NCBI GenBank assembly: GCA_958450365.1
Contig: CAUEEP010000930.1
Coordinates: 248,001-312,000, forward strand
Direction: 5' to 3'
DNA from: Mesorhabditis belari
Taxonomy: Eukaryota > Nematoda > Chromadorea > Rhabditida > Rhabditidae
DNA length: 64,000 nucleotides
The position numbers were made by a program, and so were the translations under genes. Under the pieces are notes generated by a model. That model made no database searches and was not told the origin of the DNA. It was given only the letters and a program-made list of their open reading frames with translations. Below, in pieces: positions 23,701-36,300 of the stretch. The number at the start of each line of letters is the position of its first letter. Positions within the stretch are counted from its first letter, which is position 1.

Positions 23701-23935
23701 TATTCCCAAACCCTCGAAAGAAGTTGAATTGAAGAATCAAAAGAATATAGTGGATATTTCGAGAATGGAAAAGACAAGACAAAGATTCGAAGCTGACCAA
23801 AAGGAAACAACCTATGTCAATGAGAAGCTAGTAGATTCCCAGAGGTTTGTTAAAGCCAGAGCTTTGATGATATTTTTACGTCTTTGTAACGAAGTAATAT
23901 GCAAACTGATCTTTGATTTCTTACTCTATCATTGA
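17773..23935 (+). CDS. Gene C: type II atlastin-like GTPase
   Basis: Eighteen in-frame exons, about 690 residues: 17773-17832, 18102-18212, 18341-18432, 18482-18557, 19197-19307, 19551-19649, 20440-20505, 20550-20694, 20759-20862, 20900-20953, 20993-21061, 22019-22153, 22528-22635, 22717-22815, 22862-22957, 23008-23133, 23370-23465, 23504-23935. G1 GPSRMGKS, switch I GYERYTEGIL, G3 LDTQGTFD and G4 VIRDAPDW are all intact. Helical exons follow, then an acidic last exon. ATG 17773 directly follows TTCCAG, as at a trans-splice acceptor. It has no N-terminal extension like gene B and no transmembrane hairpin. Exon 16 can also read through to a TGA at 23158-23160, giving a shorter product. Divergent from gene B; X1 follows 316 bp downstream. 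Confidence 0.87.
17952..18036 (-). tRNA. tRNA-like sequence, degenerate
   Basis: Minus strand: GCCGCTATGGCCGACTGGCTA ... GTCAAGAGTTCAATCCCGTC. Same family as 14225-14294, with extra bases in the anticodon/variable region. In intron 1 of gene C, antisense to it. Confidence 0.45.
18812..18885 (+). tRNA. tRNA-like sequence, possibly Ser-type
   Basis: TTGTCTTGAAAGCAA resembles a tRNA-Ser(TGA) anticodon arm, and GAGGGTTCAATCCC is a good B-box. The A-box (GGATAGGCCAGCGATTAG) is mutated and the acceptor stem is weak. In an intron of gene C. Confidence 0.4.
19285..19345 (+). repeat. Partial tandem copy of an exon end
   Basis: The 3' end of the G3 exon of gene C (AGTCTACTCATCTCCGAT) is repeated about 40 bp later in the following intron, bringing a second copy of the exon boundary region without a following donor. 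Confidence 0.6.
21138..21930. repeat. Inverted repeat interrupted by a MITE, plus a CTGGAACTGGAGCTGG repeat
   Basis: CTTTAAAGGTCAATAACTTTATCCAGA near 21138 is mirrored near 21904-21930. Between them are a purine-patterned minisatellite (about 21165-21335) and the MITE at 21595-21900. A related sequence occurs at 53700-53815. All lie in one intron of gene C. Confidence 0.65.
21595..21900. mobile_element. Tc1/mariner-type MITE, 306 bp
   Basis: Terminal inverted repeats CAGTGTGGTGCAAAAAATT (left) and the complement at the right end, flanked by TA at 21593-21594 and 21901-21902. No transposase. Inserted in a gene C intron. Confidence 0.9.
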
Positions 23936-24250
23936 ATTTCAGCATATTTTCCTAGATTTTCGATGGTTTTTGAATAAATTTGAGCTAGAATGAATGAAGA
24001 TAAATTGAATAAAGTCATTTATACTATTTTCCCCAACTAGAGACAAACTGGAGAAATTTACATTTATCTTGACGCGAAAACGACGCAAAAGTCCCACTTT
24101 AGAAAATCATAGTTAAAACACAACAAAAAGCAAAGCAAGTGACCAAAACATTCTCGTCATTTAGTGCTTCATCGCGAATCAACTTTCCACGCCCTGGCTC
24201 ACCAGAATATGGTTTAATTTGCAGCTAATTTTGTCATAAACATACTTCAG

Positions 24251-25860
24251 ATGAAATCTCCGACACAGAGATCGACCGATATGTTTCGAAACCGCTAGAT
24301 GACGACGCTGTCCGCGAGATGGACATCAAATTCCGCGTTTTGAAATCAATTCTAGAGGTTGAGCCAACTTTGTGCAAAGAAAAGTCACGTTTCAGCAAAT
24401 CGATGACAAAAACGAAACGCAGAGACATTTCGAAGTGATCTACCAGGAGTATGCGATGTGGTGTGAGATTCGAATCCACTCAAAAGTCATGATGTACTTT
24501 CTGCACAAATTCCACACCGAGTGCGCTCTGTACATGCTGGAACACCATGGAATCCACCATGGAATCGAGGTTGATGTTCGGCGATACGAGGTTTGTGTTT
24601 ATTGATGTTTTTAAAAAACTCAAAAATGTTTTGCTCAAATGAATAATATTTATTGTATCTTTGACTGTTTTTGGATTTGGTTTTAAACAAATTTTTTCAA
24701 AACTTGGCTGTTTTAACTTTAGAGAGAGATCATTCGTCGTACGGAGAACCCAAAATGGACGGACGCCCAAAAGCTCAAGCGCAAAGTACTGCAACGACGG
24801 AAATCAAACGTGAGTTGATAAGATTTTAAGCATATAGTGAAAGCCGAATTTAGTCGACAAAAAAGGAAATTTGTGCGGAAAAGGTCGGAGACGTGTTCAA
24901 CGAGTTGTTGTCTAAGGTTGTGCGAGATTTACTAGCTTTAGTGTCACTTATTTCAAGGATTTTCCACAAGTCAATAAGCTAGTCGAAAATCCTAGTGAAG
25001 AACATACTTTCCTGAAGTTAGTTCAAAATTTTTGAACTTTTAGGAGTTTCACAAGGTGCTCGCGTGTGGCTCATTGTGCATTGCGCAAATCTCGGCACTC
25101 ATCGAATGCTCAAGGAGTAAATGCTACTCTTTCTCGAGGACTCTTTGCAAGTTTGACAAGGATGAGAAGTTGGTTGAACTGCTCGAGAAAGTGCTCGTCG
25201 ACAAATGGCTCTTTCTCTTTTACTGTCTGGTGAGTCGATAGTTATCGGTGCCACTAATCAATAAACCCATACCAGTCTGCATTCTAGCCAGAATTATTTC
25301 AAAGCCATGTTCCGTTGTCACTTTGATGCTTACATGAATAAAGTATTTATATCAAAGCGATTTTTCCGAGCCCTGCCTGGCTTGACTTTGCTACGTTCTG
25401 AGAACTTGTTCAGGCTGACATTGGCCTAACTAAAACCTGGCCTGGCCTAGTTTACAGCCCTAATGATAGCTTTTATATTCAAAAAGATGACAAGGACCTT
25501 GACAAAGAACCCCAATTTTCAGCCAAAAAATGGCTTCGGCGAGTCGGACACGCTGAACGAGTACGAACGAGTACGCAGAGATCTTCCGTTAAACGTTCCG
25601 CCCGGCACCCACATCACTTTACTGAGCAATATAAAAGAGTGGTTCATCGAAAAGAAAAATGTTTTTGTCTTTTAAAATACTTTCAAGAGTTCAATTCAGA
25701 ATCGCGAACGGGACGAACCGGTGAGAAGAGAAAATGAGGAGGAACAACGAGAAGCCGGGAGATTGAGGAGGCGGGAAGATGGGAACAACTCGAGGAAAAG
25801 ATTCTCTTTGCAGAAGCTTCGAAGTGTCATCTGCAATCCAGGCAGGAAATTGCTTAGAAA
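24251..25860 (+). pseudogene. X1: partial copy of the unknown helical X family
   Basis: Conserved exons: 24251-24357 (EISDTEIDRYVSKPL), 24396-24590 (QEYAMWCE ... FHTECALYMLEHHG), 24723-24809 (PKWTDAQKLKRKV), 24854-24916, 25044-25229, 25523-about 25650 and 25700-about 25857. I do not recognise the family; it is predicted all-helical with charged segments. No start exon is present: X1 begins 316 bp after the gene C stop, and the reading phase does not match a splice from gene C. The donor after the DLPLNVP exon is lost (X3 keeps GTAAAG there), and the last exon changes frame halfway. Likely a 5'-truncated, degenerating copy. Confidence 0.6.
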
Positions 25861-26039
25861 CAAACGTTGTTAATGGGTTGGTGGGTAGGAAATGTCGCTA
25901 AAAACAAAAAAAACCGATTTTTTCAGTCTTTTAGATGCAATCATTATCAATATTTTCTATTATTTTGGACGAGATGCCTTTTTTAAATCTTTTGGTTTTA
26001 ATGCGAATTAATCCGTAAGTCACTTTTTAACACATCATA

Positions 26040-26695
26040 TTCGAAATCAAACGTTTAATGGTCACATCATTGCTCATCACTCGGAATCAGTAGTTATCAG
26101 AAGGCGTAAGACTAGGGCTGTATGCAGGATGGGTCATCACCCACATTGAGTTTGGTTTGAAACGATACATTCGATACATTTGGTCTAGCATTATCATGCT
26201 AAATGACGCCCATTGACATTTTCACTGAAAGTTGAGAGTTAGAATTCATTTTCATTCTTTGTCACAAAGTAAAGAGTGAAAACGATTTGCCCTCGCATCG
26301 AGAGAGATAAGCGGCGCTGATTGAAACTCGTTGTCATTTCTGGGTGTCTATTACTTCTGTTAAGTCTTTTAAGTGAGTATGTTGTCTCTGTTAAGTCATG
26401 TCGAATCCAAGTCTCTAATTTTGCCCCAGGTTAAGGAAAATTTTCGACGATCATCAACTAATAACTCTTTTGCTATTGGAAGGAAGCCTGTTGGTTTGAA
26501 AAATTTTGAGCAACTTGGCATTATCCAGCTGGACTGCTGAATGCACCTCCAGTTTGTCTTCGTTTATACCCAGAACGAAATTTAGCAAACCAATTTGCAC
26601 AGGGAGCTTTTCCTTTCAAATTTTTAATATTAGCTGAACATTAGAGGTCATTATGTCCTTGTAGAAATTCGTACAATATAACGTGTCACAGATGT
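26040..26695 (-). pseudogene. Decayed mariner transposase relic
   Basis: Minus strand: VILYEFLQGHN (about 26655-26690), WFAKFRSGYKRRQTGG (about 26560-26600), HDNARPNV-like (26176-26199) and a YSPxLxPSDNY-like motif (26090-26140). Many stops; about 200 bp of the centre is missing compared with the copies at 30.3 and 61.3 kb. Confidence 0.75.
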
Positions 26696-27273
26696 CCAAG
26701 TGGCAGATTTCCAATAGCCAAAAGTTGTAAAAATTCCGAAATAACAAAAAGTGAGGAAACACGATTTAATTTTTTTTAGAAAAGCTTCTTGACTTTATTT
26801 GTTTACGAGTTTCAAGAATCGGAAAAATAGTGACATTTCATACCAATCAAACCATTATCCCAAATCAAATATATACCATTATACCAAATCAGCTTGCCCT
26901 TATTTTTCTGTATTCAATAATAATACAATTGTTAAAGTGTAAACTTTAGCCAGTAAAAAATCTAGAAACAGTTCTAAACTTTAGCCAAAAAACCAATATT
27001 TCATCAGAAAATCTTTGTAAATCATCATTTTATAGTTGCCTCACTTGGAATGACCTCACAGTATCGGAAGCATCCACAAGCGATCACCTATCACCAATCA
27101 AGGTCACGATCGAATCAAAGGACTGACTCTGGTCAAGAAATGGAACCATTAAACGATCTTTAATAAATTTTTGAGTTCATTTTTGGTGGATGAGAGAAAA
27201 CGATGGTCGATTCGATTTTTCTTGTATTGCTTTCAAAAGTTTTAATTCTGGTTTTAGTTGAAAATATTTCAAG

Positions 27274-30118
27274 ATGAGCGATCAGTACAAGAATTTATCG
27301 GTAAATGGCTTATTTAAACAAAAATTGAATTCATTTCATTTTAGGTATTGCCTACCATTGAAGACTTGGGTTTGATGACTCATGATGAGAAATTGAGACA
27401 GGAAACAGTGTTGATGATTGAAGAAGTAATTTCGAGGGGGAATTGGAAAGATTTGAAAGAGGAGATAATGGTGAGGGGAAAAGTGGATTCAAATAAAGAT
27501 TGCTTTAGCAAATCATTGATGGCCAGTCAAAGAAAGCGATGGAAATTGATCAAAATGAGGAAAGAGACGAGTTGTTGAATAAAGTTCCAACTCTTGGAGA
27601 AGTTTCAACGAGTAGAGACGCATCTCTTGGTCCTTCAACTGTGGTTATGAGGTAAAGCCTTCAAAATATAGTGAGATATCATCGGCTATAACCGATTACG
27701 GTTCTATCTGGACTCTAAAACCAATCTGATTGTAAGACCAGACCAGCTTTGGCAAAGCATCGTTGGAACAAAACTTCAATGCAGGTCAAAAAAGCCAAAA
27801 TATTGTTGTCATTTAGTGCTTCATTGCCAATCAACTTTCCACGCCCTGACTCACCAGAATTCGGTTTAATTTACAGCTAATATTGTCATAAACGTACTTC
27901 AGATGAAATCTCCGACACAGAGATCGACCGATATGTCTCGAAAACGCTAGATGACGACGCTGTCCACGAGATGAACTTCAAGTTCGGCGTTTTGAAAGCA
28001 ATTCTAGAGGTTGAGCCAATTTTGTGCAAAGAAAAGTCACGTTTCAGCAAATCGATGACGAAAAAGAAAAGCAGAGACATTTCGAAGAGATCTACCAGGA
28101 GTATGCGGCATGGTGTGAGGCTCGAATCGACTCAAAAGTCATGATGTACTTTGTGCACAAATTTCACACCGAGTGCGCCCTGTACATGCGGGAACATCAT
28201 GGAATTGAGGTCAATGTTCGGCGATACGAGGTTTGTGTTCATTGAGCACTCAATGCTTGGATGTTTTTGAAAAAACTCAAAAAGTTTGACCTTTTTTTGA
28301 ACAAATGAATATTGTCTATTATATCTTTAACTATTTTTGGAATCTTTGTGAATCCATTTCCGGAAATTGGGTTATTTTGATCGGGCCAGGCCAGGTCAGG
28401 CTTCTAACGGGCTTACGGACAGACCTGTGAGGAGCTTTATGAGTTGGGTCTGCAGCAAAGCGAGATCCAGTAGCCAGTCGAAGACCTTGACCGGGGCTCA
28501 CCATCACCAAATTACGAGAACTTAGGACTTGCAACTTGGGGCTTGCGAACTTGGGGCTTACGAGTTGTGACTTCCGACTTTCCCGTTTTTAAAGAATATT
28601 ACTTTAAGGTGATTTTCAATGTTTCTATATATCGCAAATCACCTTATTGGGTGACTTGCAAAATTCGAAAGATCTTGTAAAGTTTCGCAAGTTGAATCTC
28701 GCGAGATTTTGTTTATGAAATACCGACTTGCTACTTGCGAACTCGCAAGTTTTATTGATGAACCAGACTTGCGTTCAAAATCTTGCGATCTTGCGAATGG
28801 TGAGCCCGGACCCTGGCTTACAGTTGTTAGCTCATGAACCAATTTTTTTCTATGACCAGGCCAGAGACAGATCAGCATCAGAGCCAGGACCTGGATTTTC
28901 TGCACGCTCACAATTTCACAAAAAAGTCTAATCTAAAATTTGGATACAGTCATGTAAATTATCAAACGGAGCTGCTATATCAACTCTAGGATGAGCTCAT
29001 TCGTCGTACGGAGAATTCGAAATGGACGGACGCGCAAAATCTCAAGCGAAAAGTACTGGAACGACGGAGGTCAAATGTGAGTTGATCAGATGTTGAACAT
29101 ATAGTTAAAGCGGAATTTAGCCGAGCAAGAAGAAAATTTGTGCGCAACGGGTCGAAGATGTGTTCAACGAGTTGTTGGCTGGGGTTGGTGCGAGATTTGT
29201 AAGCTTTAGTGTCACCTACATCATGGATTTTCCACAAGTCAATGAGCCAGTCAAAAATGCTAGTGAAGAACATACTTTCCTGAAGCTAGTTCAAAACTTT
29301 TGAACTTTTAGGAGTTTCACAAGGTGCTCGCGTGTGGGTCATTGAGCATTGCGAAAATCTCGGCACTCATCGAATTCTCGAAATGTAAACGCGACTTTTT
29401 CTCGAGGACTCTTTGCAAGTATGACAAATATGGGGAATTGCCTAGGCTGCTTGACAAAGTGCTCCTTGACAACTGGATTTCTCTCTTTTACTGTATGGTG
29501 AGTCGATAATTCCCGGTACAACTAATCAATAAACCTATACCATTCTGCATTCTAATCAGGATTATTTCAAAGACATATTCCGCTGTCACTCTTTCATGCT
29601 TACATGAATAAAATATTGATATAAAAGCTATTTTTTCCGGGCCTGGCCTGGCTTGACTTTGCTACGTTCTGAGGACTTGTTCAGGCCGACATTGGCCTAG
29701 CTTAAACCTGGCCTGGCCTAGTTTACAGCCCTAATGATAGCTTTTATATTCAAAAAGATGACAAGGACCTTGACAAAGAACCCCAATTTTCAGCCAAAAA
29801 ATGGCTTCGGCGAGTCGGACACGCTGAACGAGTACGAACGAGTACGCAGAGATCTTCCGTTAAACGTTCCGCCCGGCACCTACATCACTTTACTGAGCAA
29901 TATAAAAGAGTGGTTCATCGAAAAGAAAAATGTTTTTTGTTTTGTAAAATAGTTTCCAAGAATTAAATTCAGAAGCGAGAACGGGAAGAACGGGAGCGAA
30001 GAGAAAATGAGGAGAAACAACGACAAGCCGCGATATTGAGGAGGAGGAACAAATGGAGGAATATATTCCCTTTACCGAAGCTTCCAACCATCTGCAATTC
30101 AGGCAGGAAATTGCTTAA
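27274..30118 (+). CDS. X2: most complete local copy of the tandem X gene
   Basis: Starts at ATG 27274 (MSDQYKNLS, exon to 27300), then 27345-27470 (VLPTIEDLGLM ... LMIEEVISR), 27509-27651, about 27902-28008, 28061-28231 (WCEARIDSKVMMYFVHKFH), 28994-29078, 29122-29185, 29312-29497, 29792-about 29925 and about 29970-30118. Family unrecognised; helical and charged. Paralogous to gene F exon by exon. The first three exons are open, but the small linking exon seen in F before the EISDTEID exon cannot be found, and the phases (2 versus 1) do not join. The donor after the DLPLNVP exon is also lost and the last exon shifts frame, so it may be a pseudogene. Confidence 0.55.
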
Positions 30119-30339
30119 TAACTAACATTGTTATTGGGTTGATGGGTATGAATTGATGGGTATGAATGTCGTTAAAAATAAACAACTGATTTATTCAGTC
30201 TTTCACATGCAATCATTATCAATATTTTCCATTATTTTGGATACTCTGAGCTCATTTTACTGGCAAAGACCAGATGCCTTTTTTGGTTTTTGGTTTTAAT
30301 GCGAACTAATCCGCAAGCCACTTTTTGACACATCATATT

Positions 30340-31165
30340 CGAAATCGAGCGTTTATTGATCAAACCATTGCTCATCACTCGGAATCAGTAGTTATCAGAA
30401 GGTGCAAAATTAGGGCTGTATGCAGGATTGGTCATCACGCCCATTGAGTTTAGTTTAAAACAAGTCATCTTCGAAACATGCGGTCTAGCATTATCATGTT
30501 GATTTTTCTTTTTGAAATCTTCTCTCTAGCAAAGATTTGACTGGCTTGTCTAGTTGTTCCGAGTATTTGATTGAGTTGAGAGTTATCTTGCTATTCAGTT
30601 CCCAGTAGATGGGGTTTTTCAAATTCTAGAACACCGAGAGCATAAACATTTTCTTATCCACATTTTGCGTGACGTTGAGTTCGGGCTTTCCCCCTTTTCA
30701 ACCCATTGACGTTTTCACTGAAAGTTGAGGGTTAGAATAAATTTTCATCCTTTGTCACAAAGTAAAGAGTAAAAACGATTTGCGCTTGCATCAAGAAAGA
30801 TAAGCGGCGCTGATTGAAACGCGTTGTCATTTCTGGGTGTCTGGTACGTCTGTTAAGTCTTTTAAGTCAGTCTGTTGTTTCTGTTAAGTCATGTCGCATC
30901 CAAGTCTCTAATTTTGACCCAAGTTTATGCAAATTTTCGACGATGATCAACGAATAGCTCTTTTGCTATTAGGAAGAAAGCCTGTTGATTTGAAAAATTT
31001 CTAGCAGCTTGGCATTATCCAATGAACTGCTGGATGACTTCTCAGTTTGTCTTCGTTTATCCCCAGAACAAAATTTCGCAAATCAGTTTTCACGTGGAGC
31101 TTCTCCTTTCACATAAAAGTTTTTCATAAAAGTTTTTCATTAGCTGAACACTAGAGGCCATTAAT
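30340..31165 (-). pseudogene. Decayed mariner transposase relic, fullest copy
   Basis: Minus strand shows WVEKGE, an IYWELNSKITLNSIKYSEQL-like segment and HDNARPHVS (about 30476-30500), then a YSPxLAPSD-like region, all interrupted by stops and frame changes. Same insertion as in the X1 and X3 blocks, so it predates the block duplications. Confidence 0.75.
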
Positions 31166-31645
31166 CTAATAGTGACATTTCATACCAATCAAACCATTAT
31201 TTAAACATCAAATAAGCTTGCCCTTAGCTTTCTGCTTTGAAATAATACAATTGTTAAAGTTCTAGACTTTAGCCAGTAAAAGATCTCAAAACAGCTCTAA
31301 AATTGAGCCAATAAACCAATATTTGATAAGAAAATCCCTGTAAATCATCATTTTATAGTTACCTCACTTGGAACGACCTCACAGTATCAAGAGCGTTCAC
31401 AAGCGATAACCTATCATCACCAACCAGGGTCACGATCGAATCAAAGAACTGACTCTGGCCAAGAAATCGAGAAATTCGGAAATCGAGACGAGGAAATGCA
31501 GGATTTTCACCATTAAGCAATCTTTAATAAATTTTTGAGTTTATTGTTTTGGATGATTTCGATTCGATTCGATTTGATTTGATTTGATTTTTCTTGTATT
31601 TTTTTCAGTTTTAATTCTGTTTTTAGTTAAAAGTATTTCAAGATG

Positions 31646-31672
31646 AACGATCACGACACTTTCGGCTATAAC
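31646..31672 (+). pseudogene. Truncated X start exon
   Basis: ATGAACGATCACGAC resembles the X2 start exon in the same upstream context, but it is fused directly to sequence from the later intron (CGGCTATAACCG, as at 27690). Exons 2 and 3 are deleted. Confidence 0.6.
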
Positions 31673-31779
31673 CGTTAGGGTTGCTCTATCTGGACTCTAA
31701 GTTCTGTAGAACCAATCTGATTGTAAGCTTTGGCATCGCATAGTTAGAAGAAAACTTCAAAGCAGGTCCAATAAAGCCA

Positions 31780-31990
31780 AAATATTGTTGTCATTTAGTG
31801 CTTTATTGTCATTTAACTTTGGGGTTCTACCCTGTAAAACCGAGCTAATTGTAAGGCCGGGCCAGAGCTCGGTCAGAAGCCAGTTTCATGACAGCGTTCC
31901 AACCGGACTTTAGAGTCTATAAATGAGGTCAACCAGGCCAGGAGAGCCAGAGTCAAGGTCCAGGTTCTGCCAAGTCTGGGCTCTAACAAG
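31780..31990. repeat. Shared block end, also at 63010-63230
   Basis: TTTGGGGTTCTACCCTGTAA and about 200 bp after it occur in both places with high similarity, marking the end of the X2 and X3 duplication blocks. Confidence 0.85.
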
Positions 31991-32074
31991 ATCTTGGGAT
32001 CTGTCAAAGTTTTTCAATCGATCTCTTGGTGTAAGACTCAAAAATTTAAGCATTTCGAAAAAGTGATTGGATCG

Positions 32075-32405
32075 AAAAGAATCGCAAAGCAAGAAATTGC
32101 AAGACTTATTGAATTTCGAAGAGTCGATGACAATTCTTCTTCTTAACTCTGCAAAAGTATGACAAACATTGTGAGCTTTTCGGATTGATGAATCGAATCT
32201 TCGTGAATCAATGGATTGACGTCATTTCTCTGCTGGTGGATTCAAAGTTTTTCGAAATCTCAACTTACATATTTAGCCAAATCACGGTTTTGCACAAACA
32301 TTTTTTAAATCACTATCGAAAGGCGTGTGATACGTTGCAGCTCTCTGTTCCAAACGAAAAACATTCGACTTTGATCACAGTTTTGGAGGAGTATTACAAA
32401 CACAA
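32075..32405 (+). pseudogene. Isolated X-family exon
   Basis: Matches the X exon ending in LCKYDK...ELxxLLDK: here QKYDKHCELFGLMNRIF, open for about 87 codons from 32145 to a GTAAAC donor at 32405. The 5' part (AxLIEF-like, about 32095) is separated by an indel and stop. It extends beyond the homologous exon of X1-X3. No further exons of this copy were found between it and gene F. Confidence 0.55.
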
Positions 32406-32639
32406 GGTAAACTAGGGGAATACACGAAAAATCGGTTACTAAATACAATACAAACCTCGTTAGTAAATGACTCAAGGGAGATCGAAAAATCTATTGACTA
32501 TTAAAGTTTAATTGAATGTCAATTTGTTTTTTTGTCAAAGGGTGCTAGAAAACCTATTTACTAAATAATTATATTCAATAAATAACTATATTTACTAAAG
32601 AGTTTTCTACTAATGAGGTTTTACTGTACTAGATATTGG

Positions 32640-32700
32640 GTTGCGGGATAAGTCCTGTCCGTTTTCTTTTGGGAGACGTTCTCAAACTCAACCCATTCCA
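32640..32700. mobile_element. Possible mariner-type transposon end
   Basis: TTGGGTTGCGGGATAAGTCC followed by TGTCCGTTTT resembles mariner terminal repeats. No partner end or readable transposase was found nearby. Confidence 0.3.
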
Positions 32701-32955
32701 ACGTATAAATAGCTCATTAGTAAGCTGAATTCAAGACGAATAAGATGGGCAAAACAATTTTTGAATTCATTTAATTTTCAACTTTATACAGGCGTTTTAG
32801 TGAGCTCAGTCATGCTCAAAAAAGTGCCGAAATCGCGTTTCGATCGTTTTTTGTTTGATGACATAGGCTAAAAACACGTTATTCGTACTCAGCGCATTAA
32901 ATTACCCTTAGAAACTCATTTTTGAAGGTTTTGTAAAAAAAAAGTCAAAAATTTT

Positions 32956-33030
32956 GTCGCTAGACGGAATTGAACCCTTGACCCTCAGAGCGATAGCCGC
33001 CGCATTGATCTCCAGTCGAAGGTGTTCTTC
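32956..33030 (-). tRNA. tRNA-like sequence, degenerate
   Basis: Minus strand: TTCGACTGGAGATCAATG at the D-arm side and GGTCAAGGGTTCAATTCC at the B-box. Acceptor pairing weak. Spacer before gene F. Confidence 0.4.
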
Positions 33031-33375
33031 CGATTCTATTTGACAAGACAAGATTTGACTAAAAGTCTTGAGTTTTTTGATAGTTTAAACTTTCAACAGT
33101 GATTTCTTCAAGCTTTCGATGTTTTTGATTTCAATAAAATTACCATCAAAAAAAAGTTTCCCATTAAAAGCGGATCAACAAGAGTTTAACGATTCAAAGT
33201 TTTCAACTCTTGCGCAAGGTTTTTTCAAGTTTTCATGATTTTGGTTGCAAATTGAACCACTTTTTTGATAAGAATCCACGTGACACGAGACCGTTCTCTC
33301 TCAAATTTTGTCAACAATTTGCTGCTTTGCTTTCTAATTCTAATTTCTAAAGCTTCTACTTGACAAACTACTCAA

Positions 33376-36300
33376 ATGGATATTGATTTTTATGATCTGG
33401 ACGAGTTTTTCAAGGTTTATTAAAAGAAAAATCTAATTCTTGGAAATTTCTTAGAGTCTGGAGCCTACTAGAGAATATTTATTAAAGAAAAAAAGGGAAA
33501 GTATTCGTTTGGAAACTATTGATTTGGTGAGAGAAGTGGTGATGAAAGAGAAATGGAAAAGGATCGGGGAAAAGGTTGCGGTGAGTCTAGTTTTATCATT
33601 TATATTCTCGCAAAAGCAAAAGCAATTTCCGTTTTCTTATCTTTTGCCTATTCTTTCTAACTTTTTGAAAAGCTTGCTGAGTTAAGATATTCAGCATCAC
33701 TGAATCAAATACTAGGCACTTCCTCATTACTCCGCCATCTAAAACAATAAATGTAAATCCCATAAACTTTGAAAAGTTGTGGATGAAGATTAGGAGCTTT
33801 AAAGCTTAACTTATGCAATGAAATTGGATTGCAAACTAATCTGAACAACCTTTACTTTAAAAACTTGATAAAAGCCAAAAAAGAATCGAACCGAGTTCCT
33901 GGCTGGGAGTTGAACCCGGGCCTTACACGTGACGGACGCGGGCACTAACCACTACACTATCTAGGAACTGCCGTTGTTGATAGAAGTCGACTCATAAAGA
34001 CTATTTTCAAAGCCAGTTCAAATCCAAAATAGGTATTTTTGCATCATTTCCCTGCCAAAAAATCAGGATAGATCTAAATTCTCCCCAGAATTTCTTTTGA
34101 TAGATAAAAATAGGAAAATATTATAAATGGCTCAGGCTCATTCATTCTAGCTTAAATCTATTCAAAACAATATCAAAATTTGGGTAAAATATGCTGAAAT
34201 TCAATGATGAAGTAAGAAGTCAAAGAGTTGACTCCCTCTCGAGGAAGGGAGACCAAGTACGTTGTGGCGTAATAATTAGCGAAGTTGATCGGTAAGCGTA
34301 AGGTGGCGGGTTCAAGTGCCGGCAGCGCTTTTTGATCTGCCCTAGTTCCAATTAATTTGCATATTAACTTTTTGACAGGGTAAAGATGTAGAAGTATCAA
34401 ATGTTAACTTTCAAAAGGCAACTGCTAACTGCCCAGGCAAGGTTAATCAACGATAATCTCTCTTAAAGACAGCACAGATGGATGTTTTTAAGCACTTTCA
34501 AGTCGATTACCGAACCAGACTTGTTTCCTGATAGTAATCACTGGCAGGTTGAGTCAAAAATGTTTTAATCTAAACATAAACAATAAAAAATTTTCAATTC
34601 TTTAGAAATCGATTAATTTTGCACTGTTTTCAGAAGATTCTTGATCTCCAAAAGAAGAAAATGCGGGAAACGAAGTGTTCGAATGCTCAGTCAAAAAACG
34701 ATAAAACATATCGACATTTCGTGATCGAAACAGATCGAAAAAGACCAAGAAGACATCGTTTTTCATTTGGAATCAAGCCAAAACCGATCAAAATTCTATC
34801 AAATTCTGAAAAACAAGTCACAAACGATGATTCGAAACAAAAACAAATCAAAATGGACAAAGAATTTGAAGAAATTTTGTCTTTTGCTACTTCTTTTCTC
34901 ACCAAATATTCTTCGTTAACGGTTTTGGATCAAAATTTGTCCAATGAAAAGTCAACTATGGATCTTTCAAAGGATGTCTCTGGATCTCTGTGGTAGTTGG
35001 CATTATTTTTTTAAAATTGTATCCAATTACAGTAATCTGTTGCTATCTGAAGACGATGAAATGAAAGCTTGTAGTTTGGGTAAGTCATTTAGTTTGTTTC
35101 TGAAAATTCGATTTCAGTTGAAATCGATGATTTCAAGATGTACTGCTTCAAAAGATTTCTGCGATGCGCGAAGAAAAGAGAATGATTTTTGAGCGGCTTT
35201 TGGAGGTTTGGAGTTGGAGTTGGAGTTGGAGATAGCAAATTTACCCATCTTAATCTAGTAAACAGCAATGGGTTCAGGATCCAAGCTTTAAGAAGAATAG
35301 GGTTACGTAACTTGTCCGGGATTACGGTAGCTCTCCCGGGATTACGATAGCTCTTCCGGGATTACGGTAACTTCCCAGGGATTACGGTACTTGTTTCACT
35401 CAAGACTTTGAACGATCATTGACTAAATACTTGATCTACAGTAACCTGTAACGAGGCTGTGTAGTTGTGAATGGAATAAATCAAGCTAATACGCTTACTA
35501 AAGTCACCACAAAGACTCCAAAGGCTTAACGATAATTTATATTTAAGCTATTCAAGGATATCAACGCAAAAGAAATCTCGAATCTGGCCACCGATCTCCT
35601 TCAAGAATTCATCTATTGGTGTGAAGCGGGAGGGTTCCCAGAGAAATATCTCTTCTACTTTATGAATTCTCTTCTGGAAGATTTCCAGAGTTCACTTATT
35701 GATCGAAATTTCACAGAAAGCTTTCAAAAACAAAAGGTTTTACTTATGGAATTTGTTGGATAGTCTTGATTTAGGATTATCTTTGTCAAAAAATCGATGA
35801 GACTGTGTTGACGGAGAGAAAGAGACTGAAGTGGAAATGTTTGACGCTTCGAAAGGGAGAGGTGAATTTTCAGAATTATCTATTTGGGATTACGGTAGAT
35901 TGACCTGGGTTTCTAACTTGATTAGGATTAGGGTAGCTTGCTCAAGACGGAAACTTAGCCAGGATGACGGTAACTTGGTCAGAGTTATGGGCAATTTGTC
36001 TAGGAGTACGGTAGCTTGATCAAGACGGAAACTCAGCCAGGATGACGGTAACTTGTTCAGAGTTATGGATTACGATAACTTTTAGGAGATTCTAAAAAAA
36101 GATTTACTTTCAGGAAGGTGAATATCAAAAATCCTTGCTCACCGCCAATGCTCTAAGCCTTTTTTCATCGATTGAAGAAGTTTGAATAAGTCTTCTTCAA
36201 AATTATCTTTTTTTAGGTCTTTCAACAATCAACTTTATCTCAAGACGCTTTTCCCGTTTTATTAGATATTTCACAAGTCCAACTTCACCTCTTTTTAAAC

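Noticed and set aside
24251..25860. X1 as downstream exons of gene C
   Set aside because: The only donor-like site in the last gene C exon (CAGAG-GTTTGTT) leaves phase 2, while the first X1 exon needs phase 1; joining them gives an immediate stop. Not excluded if an unseen small exon exists.
34687..34905. Minus-strand open frame opposite gene F
   Set aside because: Shadow of the Lys/Arg-rich exon 34634-34992.
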